Counted from the first letter of the stretch, positions 26,436 to 35,711 are shown. The stretch is 52,807 bases of DNA from Kordiimonadaceae bacterium UBA4441 (GCA_002390425.1 DGPL01000047.1:53178-105984), one strand, 5' to 3'. Numbers and translations are program-made. Notes: generated by a model from the letters alone, not told the origin.

Positions 26436-26530
26436 ATTCACCACACTATATTGTTTTTATTAAACGTTATATTATATCAATAGTTCGATATCAATATGAC
26501 GATTTTATGTCCTCGATTTTAATTAAATGA

Positions 26531-28147
26531 TCATCCTTGTTGAGCAACCCGTTTGTCAATAACTTCCATTGTTGACCAAGCTCCTTCGATTGCACCAGCC
26601 ATCCAACCACCAAGGGCAGGAGAGGCAATATTACCAGAAATAAAGATGCGATTATCGCCTTTTTGCATAACTGGGAATGAACGAGTGCGACCACGACGTG
26701 ACCAATTTTCCCAACCGGCTAGAGCATATTTCATTTTATGCCATGCTACTGAAATCGATTCACCTGTAAAATATTTTCTATAATTACCCGGATGAATTTT
26801 TTCTCCTACGGATAAAGCGAATTCGGTTCTTTCTGCCATTGATAAATTACTGATTGGAATGGATTGACCGCCAATTGGATAATATCCAAGTATTACACCT
26901 GTATCACCGTGTGCACTTCCAAATAAATTGCCTGATGGATAACTTAAAATCCGATGGCCGGGAATATCGGTGCTTGTAACTCCGCCATAAATCATATCGT
27001 TTTGTTCCCAGAAGCGATGATTAAATTCGACGCCAATCTTACAAGCAGGGCTACCACTTGTCGCTTTAATAGCTGCTGCCATATCTTCGCTTAAATTAAT
27101 GTTCATTTTCTGCATTACACCAAGTGGTGCAGTGGAAATTAAATAGTCGGCTTCTTCCGAGCGGACGCGGCCATTTTTAGTATTTTTATATGTTACTTTA
27201 ACGCCATTATCATCTTGAACGATGTCAGTTATTTCTGAATTATAACGGATTTGGCTTTTCTTTAATGCACGCTTTAAACCTTGTGCAATTTGATCCATCC
27301 CGCCCACTGCTTGGAACATAACGGCTGGATGATCAGCCGTTTCATTGCGACTTGCGTTTGCAATTGATAATACATCTGCCATTTCATATGGCTCGGAAAG
27401 TTTACCAAAATTTGTGCCGGCCCCTGGGTAAGAACTATGCCCGCGTGCGCGGTTTGCGCGATAATTAAATTCTTTTGAATCAATTAAACCTGAACGCTTT
27501 AAGTGCGTTAAGAGCATCTCTTTATCTTCTTGAGATATTAATTGATCAAGAGCTCCCTGATCTGCGACTTTCGCAAGTAGTTCGGTTGAATATCCTTTGA
27601 AATCAATATCAGCGTGTTCCTGACGTATCGGAACACCTTTAAAAGGACCTTCTTTATTTTCATAATAATAATAAGATTTACCGGTCTTGTTGACCATGAC
27701 TTCAAGCGGAACCCCTAATGTACGGCAGTAATATATAGTTGATTTATGTTCTGCAGGGATACGCCATGGACCATAATTGACATAGTTACCATCTTGGAAA
27801 TTACAGACTTGTTTTTCACTTCCTACTTCTTCAATTACTGACCCTTTACGTGCAGAAACACAACGTCCGCCCGCATAATCAAGTGCTTCAATTATTTGGG
27901 TTTTATAACCCTTTTTTGCCATCTCAAAAGCCAACACCATTCCAGCAAGTCCAGCGCCAAGAATAATGACTTTTTTACCTTTACCATCTGTGGACATTTC
28001 TGGTGGACGGTCCATTTCAGAAGCAAAGCCCATTTCCCAACCTTGCAATGCAGTCATAACAGCTGCAGTACCACCAATCATTCCTACAGATTGTAAGAAC
28101 GATCGTTTTGTCATTCCGGATGGTTGTGAATTATCAGTATCAGTCAT
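26531..28147 (-). CDS. Flavin-dependent amine oxidase / L-amino acid oxidase family protein, Tat-type signal
   Basis: A 538-residue FAD enzyme. The N-terminus has a Tat-like signal with a KR variant (TKRSFLQSVGMIGGTAAV, residues 13-30) fitting export of a folded flavoprotein. The FAD-binding GxGxxG is G64, G66, G69 (LGAGLAG), followed by EALDYAGGRC; the C-terminal flavin segment is ISGNIASPALGGWMAGAIEGA. The family oxidises C-N bonds of amines and amino acids to imines. Downstream on the same strand are a cytochrome c and two exported RidA imine hydrolases, suggesting a periplasmic dehydrogenase system. The substrate is unknown. Confidence 0.88.
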   Translation of the reverse strand: MTDTDNSQPSGMTKRSFLQSVGMIGGTAAVMTALQGWEMGFASEMDRPPEMSTDGKGKKVIILGAGLAGMVLAFEMAKKGYKTQIIEALDYAGGRCVSARKGSVIEEVGSEKQVCNFQDGNYVNYGPWRIPAEHKSTIYYCRTLGVPLEVMVNKTGKSYYYYENKEGPFKGVPIRQEHADIDFKGYSTELLAKVADQGALDQLISQEDKEMLLTHLKRSGLIDSKEFNYRANRARGHSSYPGAGTNFGKLSEPYEMADVLSIANASRNETADHPAVMFQAVGGMDQIAQGLKRALKKSQIRYNSEITDIVQDDNGVKVTYKNTKNGRVRSEEADYLISTAPLGVMQKMNINLSEDMAAAIKATSGSPACKIGVEFNHRFWEQNDMIYGGVTSTDIPGHRILSYPSGNLFGSAHGDTGVILGYYPIGGQSIPISNLSMAERTEFALSVGEKIHPGNYRKYFTGESISVAWHKMKYALAGWENWSRRGRTRSFPVMQKGDNRIFISGNIASPALGGWMAGAIEGAWSTMEVIDKRVAQQG

Positions 28148-28428
28148 TCTTGTTCCCTTAAAGTCTTAGTCTCTTTTTTTTACGGCAAATACATTTTTTT
28201 ATATCTATAATGATTGTGTGCCCGAATTATGTTTTTTAAATGAAATATTTTATTATATTATAACATTTCATTTTATTTTGCAAATTTTGTATGGTTCTCA
28301 AATTGTAGGTTTTTAACCCCAAACAGATATAATATATTTTTTTATATATTAGTCCGTAAGCCCCGTAAAATAAAGATTTTAAGGAAAATTAAAAGCATAA
28401 AATTGAAAAAAATATTTTACAAAAAATA
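28148..28428. other. AT-rich intergenic region, no gene recognised
   Basis: About 280 very AT-rich bases separate the start of the amine oxidase gene from the end of the small gene after moaA. The promoter of the oxidase must lie here, near 28150-28260. No hairpin terminator, RNA gene or small ORF with a ribosome site could be supported. Confidence 0.4.
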
Positions 28429-28746
28429 TTATTTATTTATGGGCTTCTTTTTAATATCAACTTCAAATAGGACTTGAATTTTCTTTTTGTTATCTAACTG
28501 AAAATAAAAAGTTAATCCATTTTTGCAGGGTTTATAATCATCAATCAGCCGATTTGGCAAACTTATACGAAAAGAATTATTCTCATAAATAAAATTATCT
28601 GTCTCTTCTAATTTCAAATAAATATCAATCGCCTGATTTCCTGGTAGTTCATAAGAATCAGATAAAAATCGACACTTTAGAAGTTCAGAAAATTCAATTT
28701 TACTGAGCCGCAATGTCGTCTTATTTGGTTCCAATCTGATTTTCAT
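28429..28746 (-). CDS. Small hypothetical protein downstream of moaA
   Basis: A 105-residue basic protein, starting MKIRLEPNKTTLRLSKIEF, with predicted beta-strand content and no signal peptide, membrane segment or cysteine cluster. The ATG is four bases after the moaA stop, so it is almost certainly cotranscribed with moaA and may act in molybdenum cofactor supply or use. I do not recognise the family. Confidence 0.7.
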   Translation of the reverse strand: MKIRLEPNKTTLRLSKIEFSELLKCRFLSDSYELPGNQAIDIYLKLEETDNFIYENNSFRISLPNRLIDDYKPCKNGLTFYFQLDNKKKIQVLFEVDIKKKPINK

Positions 28747-28750
28747 CAGA

Positions 28751-29725
28751 TTATCCGCCAGTAGACGAGAGGTTAGTCATTATGCCTGTATCACCTAATG
28801 CTAAAAAGTGTGAGGAAGCTTTATAGTCTAATTGCTTGCTAATAGCTGCTTTAAGGTCATCTTTTTGATCATCACTTTGGAGCATATGACGAAGAGGGAT
28901 GCCCACATTTCCAAATAAACAAAGTCGTAAGTCACCAGTAGAAGTAACGCGAAGACGGTTACAGCCAGTGCAAAAATCTTTTGAATAAGGTGCGATTAAC
29001 CCGATAGAACCTGCGTAGTCAGCATGGGTAAAATTAACTGCGGGTCCTGCACCATTAGAGCGAATATTTTCAACCCATCCTTTATCGATGAGCTGATCTT
29101 TAATATGGTCAGCGGAAAGGTGAAATTTATTAAAATAGGTAAGATTGTCGCCTGTTTGCATTAATTCTATATACCGAACACTAACAGGGGTATCTTTGAC
29201 ATAATCAAGATAGGCATTTAATTCATCATCATTAACGCCTTTTAAGAGAACGACATTTATTTTGACATCTTCAAAGCCAACTTCAATTGCTTTTTCGATG
29301 CCGTCGCGTACTTTTTGCATACGGTTATGGCCGGTGATGTCATGAAATTTCTTAGCATTAAAGCTATCAATACTAATATTGATTGCATTAAGCCCCGCAT
29401 CCCGCCATTTTTGAGCATTCTCTTTAAGCTTATAGCCATTGGTAGTAAACGCGAGCTTGCTTACTTCCGTCATATCGCCGATCATTTTCGCAATATCTGT
29501 AAAATCTTTACGAACAGTTGGCTCACCACCTGTAATACGAATTTTCCAGACGCCCAATTCGACAAAAGCATTTACCAGCCGCAATATTTCGTCTTGGCGT
29601 AAAAAGGATTTTTCACCGTCTTTTTGATATCCATTTGGAAGACAGTAAGTGCAACTGAAATTGCAAACTTCTGTGATTGAAAGGCGTAAATAGGGGAATG
29701 ACCTATTATAATTATCAACTAACAT
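28751..29725 (-). CDS. moaA: GTP 3',8-cyclase (molybdenum cofactor biosynthesis protein A)
   Basis: A radical SAM enzyme that starts molybdopterin synthesis from GTP. The N-terminal cluster motif C-x3-C-x2-C is C21, C25, C28 (CNFSCTYC); the C-terminal second [4Fe-4S] site is FCTGCNRLRVT...LRLCLFG; the chain ends in the family's GG dipeptide. ATG 29725 follows GGAAAAGAG at a normal distance and gives 324 residues; the longer frame to 29800 runs through the leader. Its product is needed by the SoeA-type molybdoenzyme elsewhere in the window. Confidence 0.95.
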   Translation of the reverse strand: MLVDNYNRSFPYLRLSITEVCNFSCTYCLPNGYQKDGEKSFLRQDEILRLVNAFVELGVWKIRITGGEPTVRKDFTDIAKMIGDMTEVSKLAFTTNGYKLKENAQKWRDAGLNAINISIDSFNAKKFHDITGHNRMQKVRDGIEKAIEVGFEDVKINVVLLKGVNDDELNAYLDYVKDTPVSVRYIELMQTGDNLTYFNKFHLSADHIKDQLIDKGWVENIRSNGAGPAVNFTHADYAGSIGLIAPYSKDFCTGCNRLRVTSTGDLRLCLFGNVGIPLRHMLQSDDQKDDLKAAISKQLDYKASSHFLALGDTGIMTNLSSTGG

Positions 29726-29744
29726 TTTTTTCTCTTTTCCAAAT

Positions 29745-29795
29745 ACGGGAGGCCAAAACGTTTCCATTTTAACCCGGTGGGCAAATCCCACGGCC
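29745..29795 (-). promoter_or_regulatory. Possible structured 5' leader of moaA
   Basis: On the minus strand, GGCC (29792-29795) and GGCC (29752-29755) could pair around an inner hairpin GTGGG/CCCAC (29777-29791) and an AAACGTTT palindrome, followed by CTCCCG. The fragment GGGTTAAAATGGAAAC is reminiscent of riboswitch cores, but I could not match the full consensus of the Moco or cobalamin families. It is a candidate only. Confidence 0.25.
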
Positions 29796-29923
29796 TGCAA
29801 ACCATTTCATTATTGAATTAGGCGTTCAGGCTTCAGAGTTAATTACTTATGATAGAGTATAAAAATTTACCGATAAGTCCAGTCACAAATAAAAAAATAT
29901 TTGTGAGTTTAATTTTTTAGTGA

Positions 29924-30532
29924 TTAAAAGGGTCTTCTAGAATTCAGCGCAGTCGTGAGAGTGCCATCATCTAAATAATCAAGTTCCCCGCCAATTGGAA
30001 CACCATGTGCAAGACGGGTAATGGTTAAATCAAATGATTTTAATTGCTCAGTTATATAGTGTGCCGTCGTTTGACCATCGACGGTTGCATTCGTAGCAAT
30101 AATAATTTCTTTTAACTCAGAATCATTGGCGCGCTCAATCAATGTATTAATATTTAGATCGTCCGGCCCCACTCCGTCTAAAGCAGAAAGTGTTCCACCA
30201 ATAACATGATATAAACCGCGATATGATCCGGCTCTATCTAGTGCCCATAAATCGGAAACATCTTCGATGACACAAATTATGGATCGGTCTCGCTTAGGGC
30301 TTTCGCAAATATGACATGGGTTTTCTATGTCTAAATTTCCACAAGTTGCGCAAGGGTGTACATTTTCTGCGACATCAGCCAGCGCACTCGAGAGCGGTTT
30401 CATAAGGCTGTCTTTTTTCTTAATTAATTGAAGTGCGGCACGTCTCGCGGACCTTGGGCCAAGGCCAGGAACCTTACCAAGTAAATTTATTAAGTGGTCC
30501 AATTCGTTATTTTTAGAAGATGTTTTATACAT
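29924..30532 (-). CDS. recR: Recombination protein RecR
   Basis: A 202-residue recombination mediator that acts with RecF/RecO to load RecA at gaps. It shows an N-terminal helix-hairpin-helix (LGKVPGLGPRSARRAA), a four-cysteine zinc site C61, C64, C73, C76, and a Toprim domain with VIEDVSDL and the IIATNATVDGQTTAHYI stretch. It follows the YbaB gene with a 12-base gap, in the classic dnaX-ybaB-recR order. Confidence 0.97.
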   Translation of the reverse strand: MYKTSSKNNELDHLINLLGKVPGLGPRSARRAALQLIKKKDSLMKPLSSALADVAENVHPCATCGNLDIENPCHICESPKRDRSIICVIEDVSDLWALDRAGSYRGLYHVIGGTLSALDGVGPDDLNINTLIERANDSELKEIIIATNATVDGQTTAHYITEQLKSFDLTITRLAHGVPIGGELDYLDDGTLTTALNSRRPF

Positions 30533-30544
30533 TCACTGTCTTAC

Positions 30545-30868
30545 CTAAAATGGTAAATTCATACCTTCAGGAAGCTCAAGACCCCCCGTTAGTTTTGACA
30601 TTTCCGTTTTATTGAAATCATCAACTTTACGTTTGGCATCATTAAAGGCTGCCACAATAAGGTCTTGGACAATTTCTGCGTCATCACTATTGAAAATAGA
30701 GGGATCGATTTTTAAGGCCCTCATTTCAAATTTGCCATTAAGTGTGACGCTGACCATTCCACCACCAGAAGTTCCGGAATGTTCTGACTTCTCAAGCTCC
30801 GCTTGCATAGCGGTCATTTTACTTTGCATTTCTTGGGCTTGCTTCATCATTTTACCGAGGTTTTTCAT
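30545..30868 (-). CDS. YbaB/EbfC family nucleoid-associated protein
   Basis: A 107-residue DNA-binding protein with the family pattern: N-terminal Met/Gln-rich coiled coil (MKNLGKMMKQAQEMQSKM), a central beta sheet (GGGMVSVTLNGKFEMRALKIDPSI) and a C-terminal helix ending in LPEGMNLPF. It lies between dnaX and recR as in most bacteria. Confidence 0.95.
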   Translation of the reverse strand: MKNLGKMMKQAQEMQSKMTAMQAELEKSEHSGTSGGGMVSVTLNGKFEMRALKIDPSIFNSDDAEIVQDLIVAAFNDAKRKVDDFNKTEMSKLTGGLELPEGMNLPF

Positions 30869-30899
30869 TTTATATTCTCTAATTACTCTTTAATTAAAG

Positions 30900-32702
30900 T
30901 TAATTATCTTCAAGGCCGAATTCATCGGCGCTTATTAAAAAATCTGTATCAAAGCTGTTTGGCTCAATGACAAAAGCATCTTTTATTTTTCGAATATCGG
31001 ATAAAGAGGCTCCTGTAAAAGTGCCTAATATTGACTTGATCAGGTCATCTTCCAATACCATTTCTTTTAATGCGGCTTGTTCCGCTTTATCTTTTTCATA
31101 AAGCGTGTCTTCACCAAGTTCCGTTGAAATGGAAATTACCCAATTCTGTCCGGTCCATTCTTTAAGGAGGCCGGACATGCGTCCAGTCATATTTTTTGGG
31201 ACGCGATCATTAATCCTAATATCGATACGTCCTTGGTCGAAACTTACTGGTCTTACATTATCATTTAATTGGAACGCTATATCCGGCTCCCCTTTCTTTT
31301 CAAATAACGCAGCTAGTTCTTCAAAATTGCTTGGTGATCTGGCAAACTCTTCATTTGTATTTGGAACGGGATCACTAACACGAACGGCTGTTTGACCAGA
31401 CCCTTGTATGACATTGAATGCTTGAGGTGCGCCTCCCGTTGCGTTTGATCCATCGGTAATTGAAGTCTTACTATGTGCTGTTGTTCCAGCGCCTTGCGGA
31501 TTTGTAGAACTCGTTTGTGATGGTTGGTCAGGATTATTTTTAATCTGTTTTACCAGCTCTTCAGGCGAAGGCAGGTTTGCACTATAGGTTAGACGAACGA
31601 TTACCATTTCAGCAGCTGAAATTGGATTAGGCGAAACGCGAACTTCTTCTGTCCCTTTTAATAACATTTGCCAAGTTCTGGTAAGAATAGGAATAGATAA
31701 TCCATTCGCCATATCCAGGCCCTGTTTTCGCTCAGCCTCAGAAGTAACCAAATCATCTCCTGCATCTGGAACAACTTTTAATCTTGTCAGCCAATGCGTT
31801 AGTTCAAGCATATCTTGTATAATAACGGCCGGATCGGCACCATGATGGAATTGATGTCTTAGTTTTGCGAGTGCATCCGCTGTTTTACCGGATAGAATAT
31901 CTTTATAAAGATCAAAGATTTGCGCGCGATCAGCAAGGCCTAGCATATCACGCACTTGTTCTTCGCTTACTTTACCTGCTCCATGTGCAAAGGCTTGATC
32001 GAGTAAGGATAAGCCATCTCTAACCGATCCTTCTGCTGCACGAGCAATCATTGCAAGTGCGGCCTCTTCAATTTCACAGTTTTCTTTTTTTGCGATATTG
32101 GAATAATGGCCCATTAATTCTTCAATAGAAACGCGACGAAGGTCAAACCGTTGGCATCGACTTAATACCGTGACAGGAACTTTTCTGATTTCTGTAGTAG
32201 CAAAAATAAATTTCACATGTTCGGGCGGCTCTTCTAAAGTTTTAAGAAGCGCGTTAAAGGCATTTCTTGAAAGCATATGAACTTCGTCAATGATGTATAT
32301 TTTAAAGCGAGCAGAGACGGAAGCATATTTTACACCATCAATAATTTCACGAATATCATCGATACCTGTACGACTGGCAGCATCCATTTCCATGACATCC
32401 ACATGACGGGATTCGCTTATCGAAACGCAGTTTTCACATTCACCGCACGGTTCAATAGTCGCCTGTCCATTACCATCAGGTCCGATACAGTTGAGCGCTT
32501 TAGCAATAATACGTGCCGTTGTTGTTTTACCAATTCCGCGTACGCCTGTTAAAATAAAAGCATGGGCAAGTCTACCTGTCTCAATAGCATTTGATAAAGT
32601 GCGGACCATTGCGTCTTGGCCGATAAGTTCAGCAAAATCAACGGGTCTGTATTTCCTTGCGAGGACTCTGTAATGAGTGTCGTTCTCTGAAATTTCCGAC
32701 AT
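30900..32702 (-). CDS. dnaX: DNA polymerase III subunit gamma/tau
   Basis: A 600-residue clamp-loader ATPase. The N-terminal AAA+ domain has Walker A GVRGIGKTT (residues 53-61), a four-cysteine zinc module, the DEXX motif in YIIDEVHMLS, and the sensor region TTEIRKVPVTVLSRCQRF. A middle domain III and a Ser/Thr/Asn-rich linker (about 385-440) precede the tau-type C-terminal polymerase-binding domain. The SRP RNA gene lies upstream on the same strand. Confidence 0.97.
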   Translation of the reverse strand: MSEISENDTHYRVLARKYRPVDFAELIGQDAMVRTLSNAIETGRLAHAFILTGVRGIGKTTTARIIAKALNCIGPDGNGQATIEPCGECENCVSISESRHVDVMEMDAASRTGIDDIREIIDGVKYASVSARFKIYIIDEVHMLSRNAFNALLKTLEEPPEHVKFIFATTEIRKVPVTVLSRCQRFDLRRVSIEELMGHYSNIAKKENCEIEEAALAMIARAAEGSVRDGLSLLDQAFAHGAGKVSEEQVRDMLGLADRAQIFDLYKDILSGKTADALAKLRHQFHHGADPAVIIQDMLELTHWLTRLKVVPDAGDDLVTSEAERKQGLDMANGLSIPILTRTWQMLLKGTEEVRVSPNPISAAEMVIVRLTYSANLPSPEELVKQIKNNPDQPSQTSSTNPQGAGTTAHSKTSITDGSNATGGAPQAFNVIQGSGQTAVRVSDPVPNTNEEFARSPSNFEELAALFEKKGEPDIAFQLNDNVRPVSFDQGRIDIRINDRVPKNMTGRMSGLLKEWTGQNWVISISTELGEDTLYEKDKAEQAALKEMVLEDDLIKSILGTFTGASLSDIRKIKDAFVIEPNSFDTDFLISADEFGLEDN

Positions 32703-32812
32703 TAAATTTGTTGTTCCCTGAATAAATGAATCATTTCAGGTTTGACTATAAAATGACGCTGCGACGATTGCTATAGAGGATATGAAAATATTTCATTTTT
32801 TTATAGAAAAGT

Positions 32813-32900
32813 GAGAGATTGAACGACCCGGCTATCCCGTTACGGCTGCTCCCTTCCGGGCCTGACCGGATTGGCGGGTTGACCGTCCGCCAATCTCTCG
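32813..32900 (-). ncRNA. ffs: Signal recognition particle RNA (4.5S, small bacterial type)
   Basis: On the minus strand the universally conserved apical core GGTCAGGCCCGGAAGGGAGC is followed by AGCC, matching the Ffh-binding domain with its GGAA tetraloop. Terminal complementarity is seen between GAGAGATTG at the 5' end and CAATCTCTC at the 3' end, closing a single long hairpin of about 88 nucleotides. A short T-rich stretch follows. Position just upstream of dnaX is typical. Confidence 0.95.
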
Positions 32901-33035
32901 GGCTCTATATGGTCTTTTTTGATTATGATTTCAAGATAAATTTATCATAACAATTTAAGATATTTACTATTACATGCTTATCGACACTGGTCTTTTATAT
33001 AAAATTATGTCACTAGTTCTAAAAAAGGGTGAAAA

Positions 33036-33929
33036 ATGTATTTTGAAAATTCTTGTATTTTTGCTGAATTTCCTTTGGATTCTTCTGATCACCTAAGAGG
33101 AGATGACCAAACACTCAACAAATTGAAAATAGAAAAAACCACTAAGGTAATCGGTTATCGAAATGGCGAAGCTTTGGTTGAAAGTGAGAATAAAATTCAT
33201 TTTCTTTCATCATGTGAAGCAAATGACACGGCAATCTTTTTAGGACTAAAAGAGGGATCTGCCTATTTTGCTGTTGAACTGGATGAATATTTTCAAGAGC
33301 CAAACCATACTGTATTTTTAGACATGAGATCCATTGCAAAGGAAGTAGCAATGGATGGGTTTTCAAGTCATCCATCATTGCTTGCGCGGGGTAAAATGCT
33401 CATAGACTGGCATAGCCGTCACCAGTTTTGTGCAAATTGTGGCGCCATAAGTGAAATAAAAAAAGGGGGGTATGTTCGCCACTGTAAAAATTGCGAAACA
33501 GATCATTTTCCACGTGTTGACCCTGTCGTTATCATGATGGTTATATATAAAGATAAATGTCTTTTGGGGCGCAGTCCTCAATTTTTACCAGGAATGTATT
33601 CTGCATTGGCGGGCTTTATGGAGCCCGGAGAAACTATAGAAGAGGCATGCCGAAGAGAAGTATATGAAGAAGCAGGCATAAAAGTCGGTGATGTTAAATA
33701 CGTCAAAAGTCAACCTTGGCCATTTCCATCATCATTAATGATTGGAGTGATAGCAGAGGCCTTAGATGATAATATCAATATTGATAATGATGAGCTTGAA
33801 GACGCAAAATGGTTTGATAAAAAGGCAATACAATCGGTCTTAAAAAATGGCGGGGACGATGACTTTAGAGTACCTGAAAAGCTCGCAATAGCAAGGCACT
33901 TACTTGAAGTGCACATGATGGCAGAATGA
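33036..33929 (+). CDS. nudC: NAD(+) diphosphatase / NADH pyrophosphatase
   Basis: A 297-residue Nudix hydrolase. A zinc ribbon with C132, C135, C150, C153 precedes the Nudix box at about residues 193-215 (GFMEPGETIEEACRREVYEEAG). The downstream SQPWPFPSSLM motif is diagnostic for the NADH-cleaving subgroup, which also removes NAD caps from RNA. Divergent from the SRP RNA and convergent with pheA, with a gap of only 14 bases. Confidence 0.95.
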   Translation: MYFENSCIFAEFPLDSSDHLRGDDQTLNKLKIEKTTKVIGYRNGEALVESENKIHFLSSCEANDTAIFLGLKEGSAYFAVELDEYFQEPNHTVFLDMRSIAKEVAMDGFSSHPSLLARGKMLIDWHSRHQFCANCGAISEIKKGGYVRHCKNCETDHFPRVDPVVIMMVIYKDKCLLGRSPQFLPGMYSALAGFMEPGETIEEACRREVYEEAGIKVGDVKYVKSQPWPFPSSLMIGVIAEALDDNINIDNDELEDAKWFDKKAIQSVLKNGGDDDFRVPEKLAIARHLLEVHMMAE

Positions 33930-33943
33930 GCTTCTGAAAAGAC

Positions 33944-34804
33944 TTAACCGCGTTTATTAATTCTGTATTGTGATTGTGGATAACTTCCAAGAATGCGGTA
34001 TTCACTGGTATAAAAGGCTAATTCTTCAAAAGCATTTTGCACGGCAATATCGTCTTGGTGTCCTTCAATATCTGCATAAAATTGTGTCGCGCTAATTGCA
34101 CCATCCAACTGATAACTTTCTAACTTGGTCATATTGATGCCATTGGTGGCAAAGCCCCCCATTACTTTATAAAGAGCCGCTGGTGTATTTCGCACTTGAA
34201 AGATAAATGAAGTCATATTGGGCTGATCTTGTGGGAGTTTATTTAATGCTTCGCGAGAAAAAACTACAAAACGTGTTGTATTATGACTTGCGTCTTCGAT
34301 ATCTTTTTTAAGTGTATCTAATCCATATATCTCACCAGCGAGTGAAGAGGCGACAGCACCAATAGTTGGATCACCCAATTCAGAAACATGTTTTGCTGCT
34401 GCTGCGGTATCTGCAAAAACTTCTCTTCTTATCCCTAATGCGTCCATCGTACGTCGCACTTGACCTAAAGCTTGCTCATGACTTCGTACAATTTTAATGT
34501 CTTCAATAGATGTTCCGGGTAACGCTAGCAAATGGTGGTTAATTCTTAAAAAATGTTCCCCAATAATATGCAAATTTGAGTGAGGGATTAAATAATGAAT
34601 ATCCGCAACACGTCCCGCTACACTATTTTCGATGGGAATTACAGCATATTTCACATCACCTTCATCAACCGCCGATAATGCATCTTCGAATGTACGACAG
34701 GGTAAAACTTCCATATCTGGAAATAATTGTTTTGCCGCCAGGTTTGAATAAGCGCCTAAGTCGCCCTGAAAAGATACAAGATTGTCGTTAGTGGTTTTTG
34801 CCAT
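33944..34804 (-). CDS. pheA: Prephenate dehydratase
   Basis: Converts prephenate to phenylpyruvate for phenylalanine synthesis. The 286-residue monofunctional form has the catalytic domain (FQGDLGAYSNLAA, ENSVAGRVADIH, and TTRFVVFSRE with the catalytic TRF) and a C-terminal ACT domain (about 195-275, with NGINMTKLESYQ) for phenylalanine feedback. ATG 34804 is preferred because GGAG lies ten bases ahead; ATG 34840 has no ribosome site. No chorismate mutase domain is fused. Confidence 0.94.
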   Translation of the reverse strand: MAKTTNDNLVSFQGDLGAYSNLAAKQLFPDMEVLPCRTFEDALSAVDEGDVKYAVIPIENSVAGRVADIHYLIPHSNLHIIGEHFLRINHHLLALPGTSIEDIKIVRSHEQALGQVRRTMDALGIRREVFADTAAAAKHVSELGDPTIGAVASSLAGEIYGLDTLKKDIEDASHNTTRFVVFSREALNKLPQDQPNMTSFIFQVRNTPAALYKVMGGFATNGINMTKLESYQLDGAISATQFYADIEGHQDDIAVQNAFEELAFYTSEYRILGSYPQSQYRINKRG

Positions 34805-35048
34805 TTTTTCTAGTCTCCAAAATATTTCGGCAGTATTCATTTTTAGTCTATGACTGTCAATGATAGAGAAAAGATTATTTTTATGAGAAAAATTAAGGAT
34901 ATTTAATGATTTTATGCTTAAATCATCTTGTCTAGTGTATAAAAAATCTATACATAGTAGGCATAGTGAAGAGTTATGATTCTGAAGAATAGAATTTAAA
35001 TGATAGGCTCTTTTAATATTAAACTGTTATTGGTTACGGGGATTTACC

Positions 35049-35654
35049 GTGAATTCACATGATTTAAATAAGTTTGCAATGGGCACCTTGATCGCAATTT
35101 TAGGTGTAATTGGTTTTAACCTTCTTTCTGAAAGTATTTTTCATCAAGCACCATTAGAAGCAAACGCATATCCAATTGATACTTCTGCTGTTGCTAGTGC
35201 GTCTGTTGCAGATGTTGCGGTTGAAGAAGGTCCTTCAATTGCTGAATTGCTTCAAACTGCTGATATTGAAAAAGGTATGTCAGTCTTTAGAAAATGCGCA
35301 GCTTGTCACACAACAGAAAATGGCGGCGCTAATAAAATTGGTCCTAACCTTTGGAATGTTGTTGGTAGAGACGTTGCCACAAACGGTACATTTAATTATT
35401 CAGATGCTATGCTTGCTCAAGAAGGTGGATGGTCATTTGATTTATTGAATAGATACCTAACGAAGCCGAAAGATGCAATTCCAGGAAACAAAATGGTATT
35501 TGCGGGTCTTAAAAAAGGTTCTGATCGTGCAAATGTCATGATGTACTTACGTTCACTTTCTGATGCTCCTATGGAACTGCCAACTATGGCAGCTGTAGAA
35601 GAAGTTATGGAAGAAGCGACTGAAGCAGTAGAAGCTGCTCCTGAAGCAATGTAA
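35049..35654 (+). CDS. Membrane-anchored cytochrome c (CycM-type)
   Basis: A 201-residue protein with an uncleaved N-terminal anchor helix (about residues 10-28) and a Val/Ala-rich linker, then a class I cytochrome c domain with haem motif CAACH (C83, C86, H87) and axial methionine in NKMVFAG. The C-terminus is an Ala/Glu-rich tail. Such cytochromes carry electrons from the bc1 complex to cytochrome oxidase in alphaproteobacteria, where they are often beside pheA as here. The start is GTG 35049, preceded by GGGGAT. Confidence 0.9.
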   Translation: MNSHDLNKFAMGTLIAILGVIGFNLLSESIFHQAPLEANAYPIDTSAVASASVADVAVEEGPSIAELLQTADIEKGMSVFRKCAACHTTENGGANKIGPNLWNVVGRDVATNGTFNYSDAMLAQEGGWSFDLLNRYLTKPKDAIPGNKMVFAGLKKGSDRANVMMYLRSLSDAPMELPTMAAVEEVMEEATEAVEAAPEAM

Positions 35655-35674
35655 TTTCTGAAAAGAAAATTTTT

Positions 35675-35704
35675 AAAGCCGCTGATTTATCAGCGGCTTT
35701 TTTT
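35675..35704 (+). terminator. Rho-independent terminator after CycM-type gene
   Basis: An 11-base stem AAAGCCGCTGA/TCAGCGGCTTT with a four-base loop and seven consecutive T residues overlapping its 3' end, 20 bases after the cytochrome stop codon. Its A-rich 5' arm could also serve the convergent hydrolase gene. Confidence 0.92.
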
Positions 35705-35711
35705 ATGCTTT

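Noticed and set aside
30900..32702. Programmed frameshift in dnaX giving a short gamma form
   Set aside because: I could not point to a convincing slippery heptamer with a downstream hairpin near the gamma/tau boundary.
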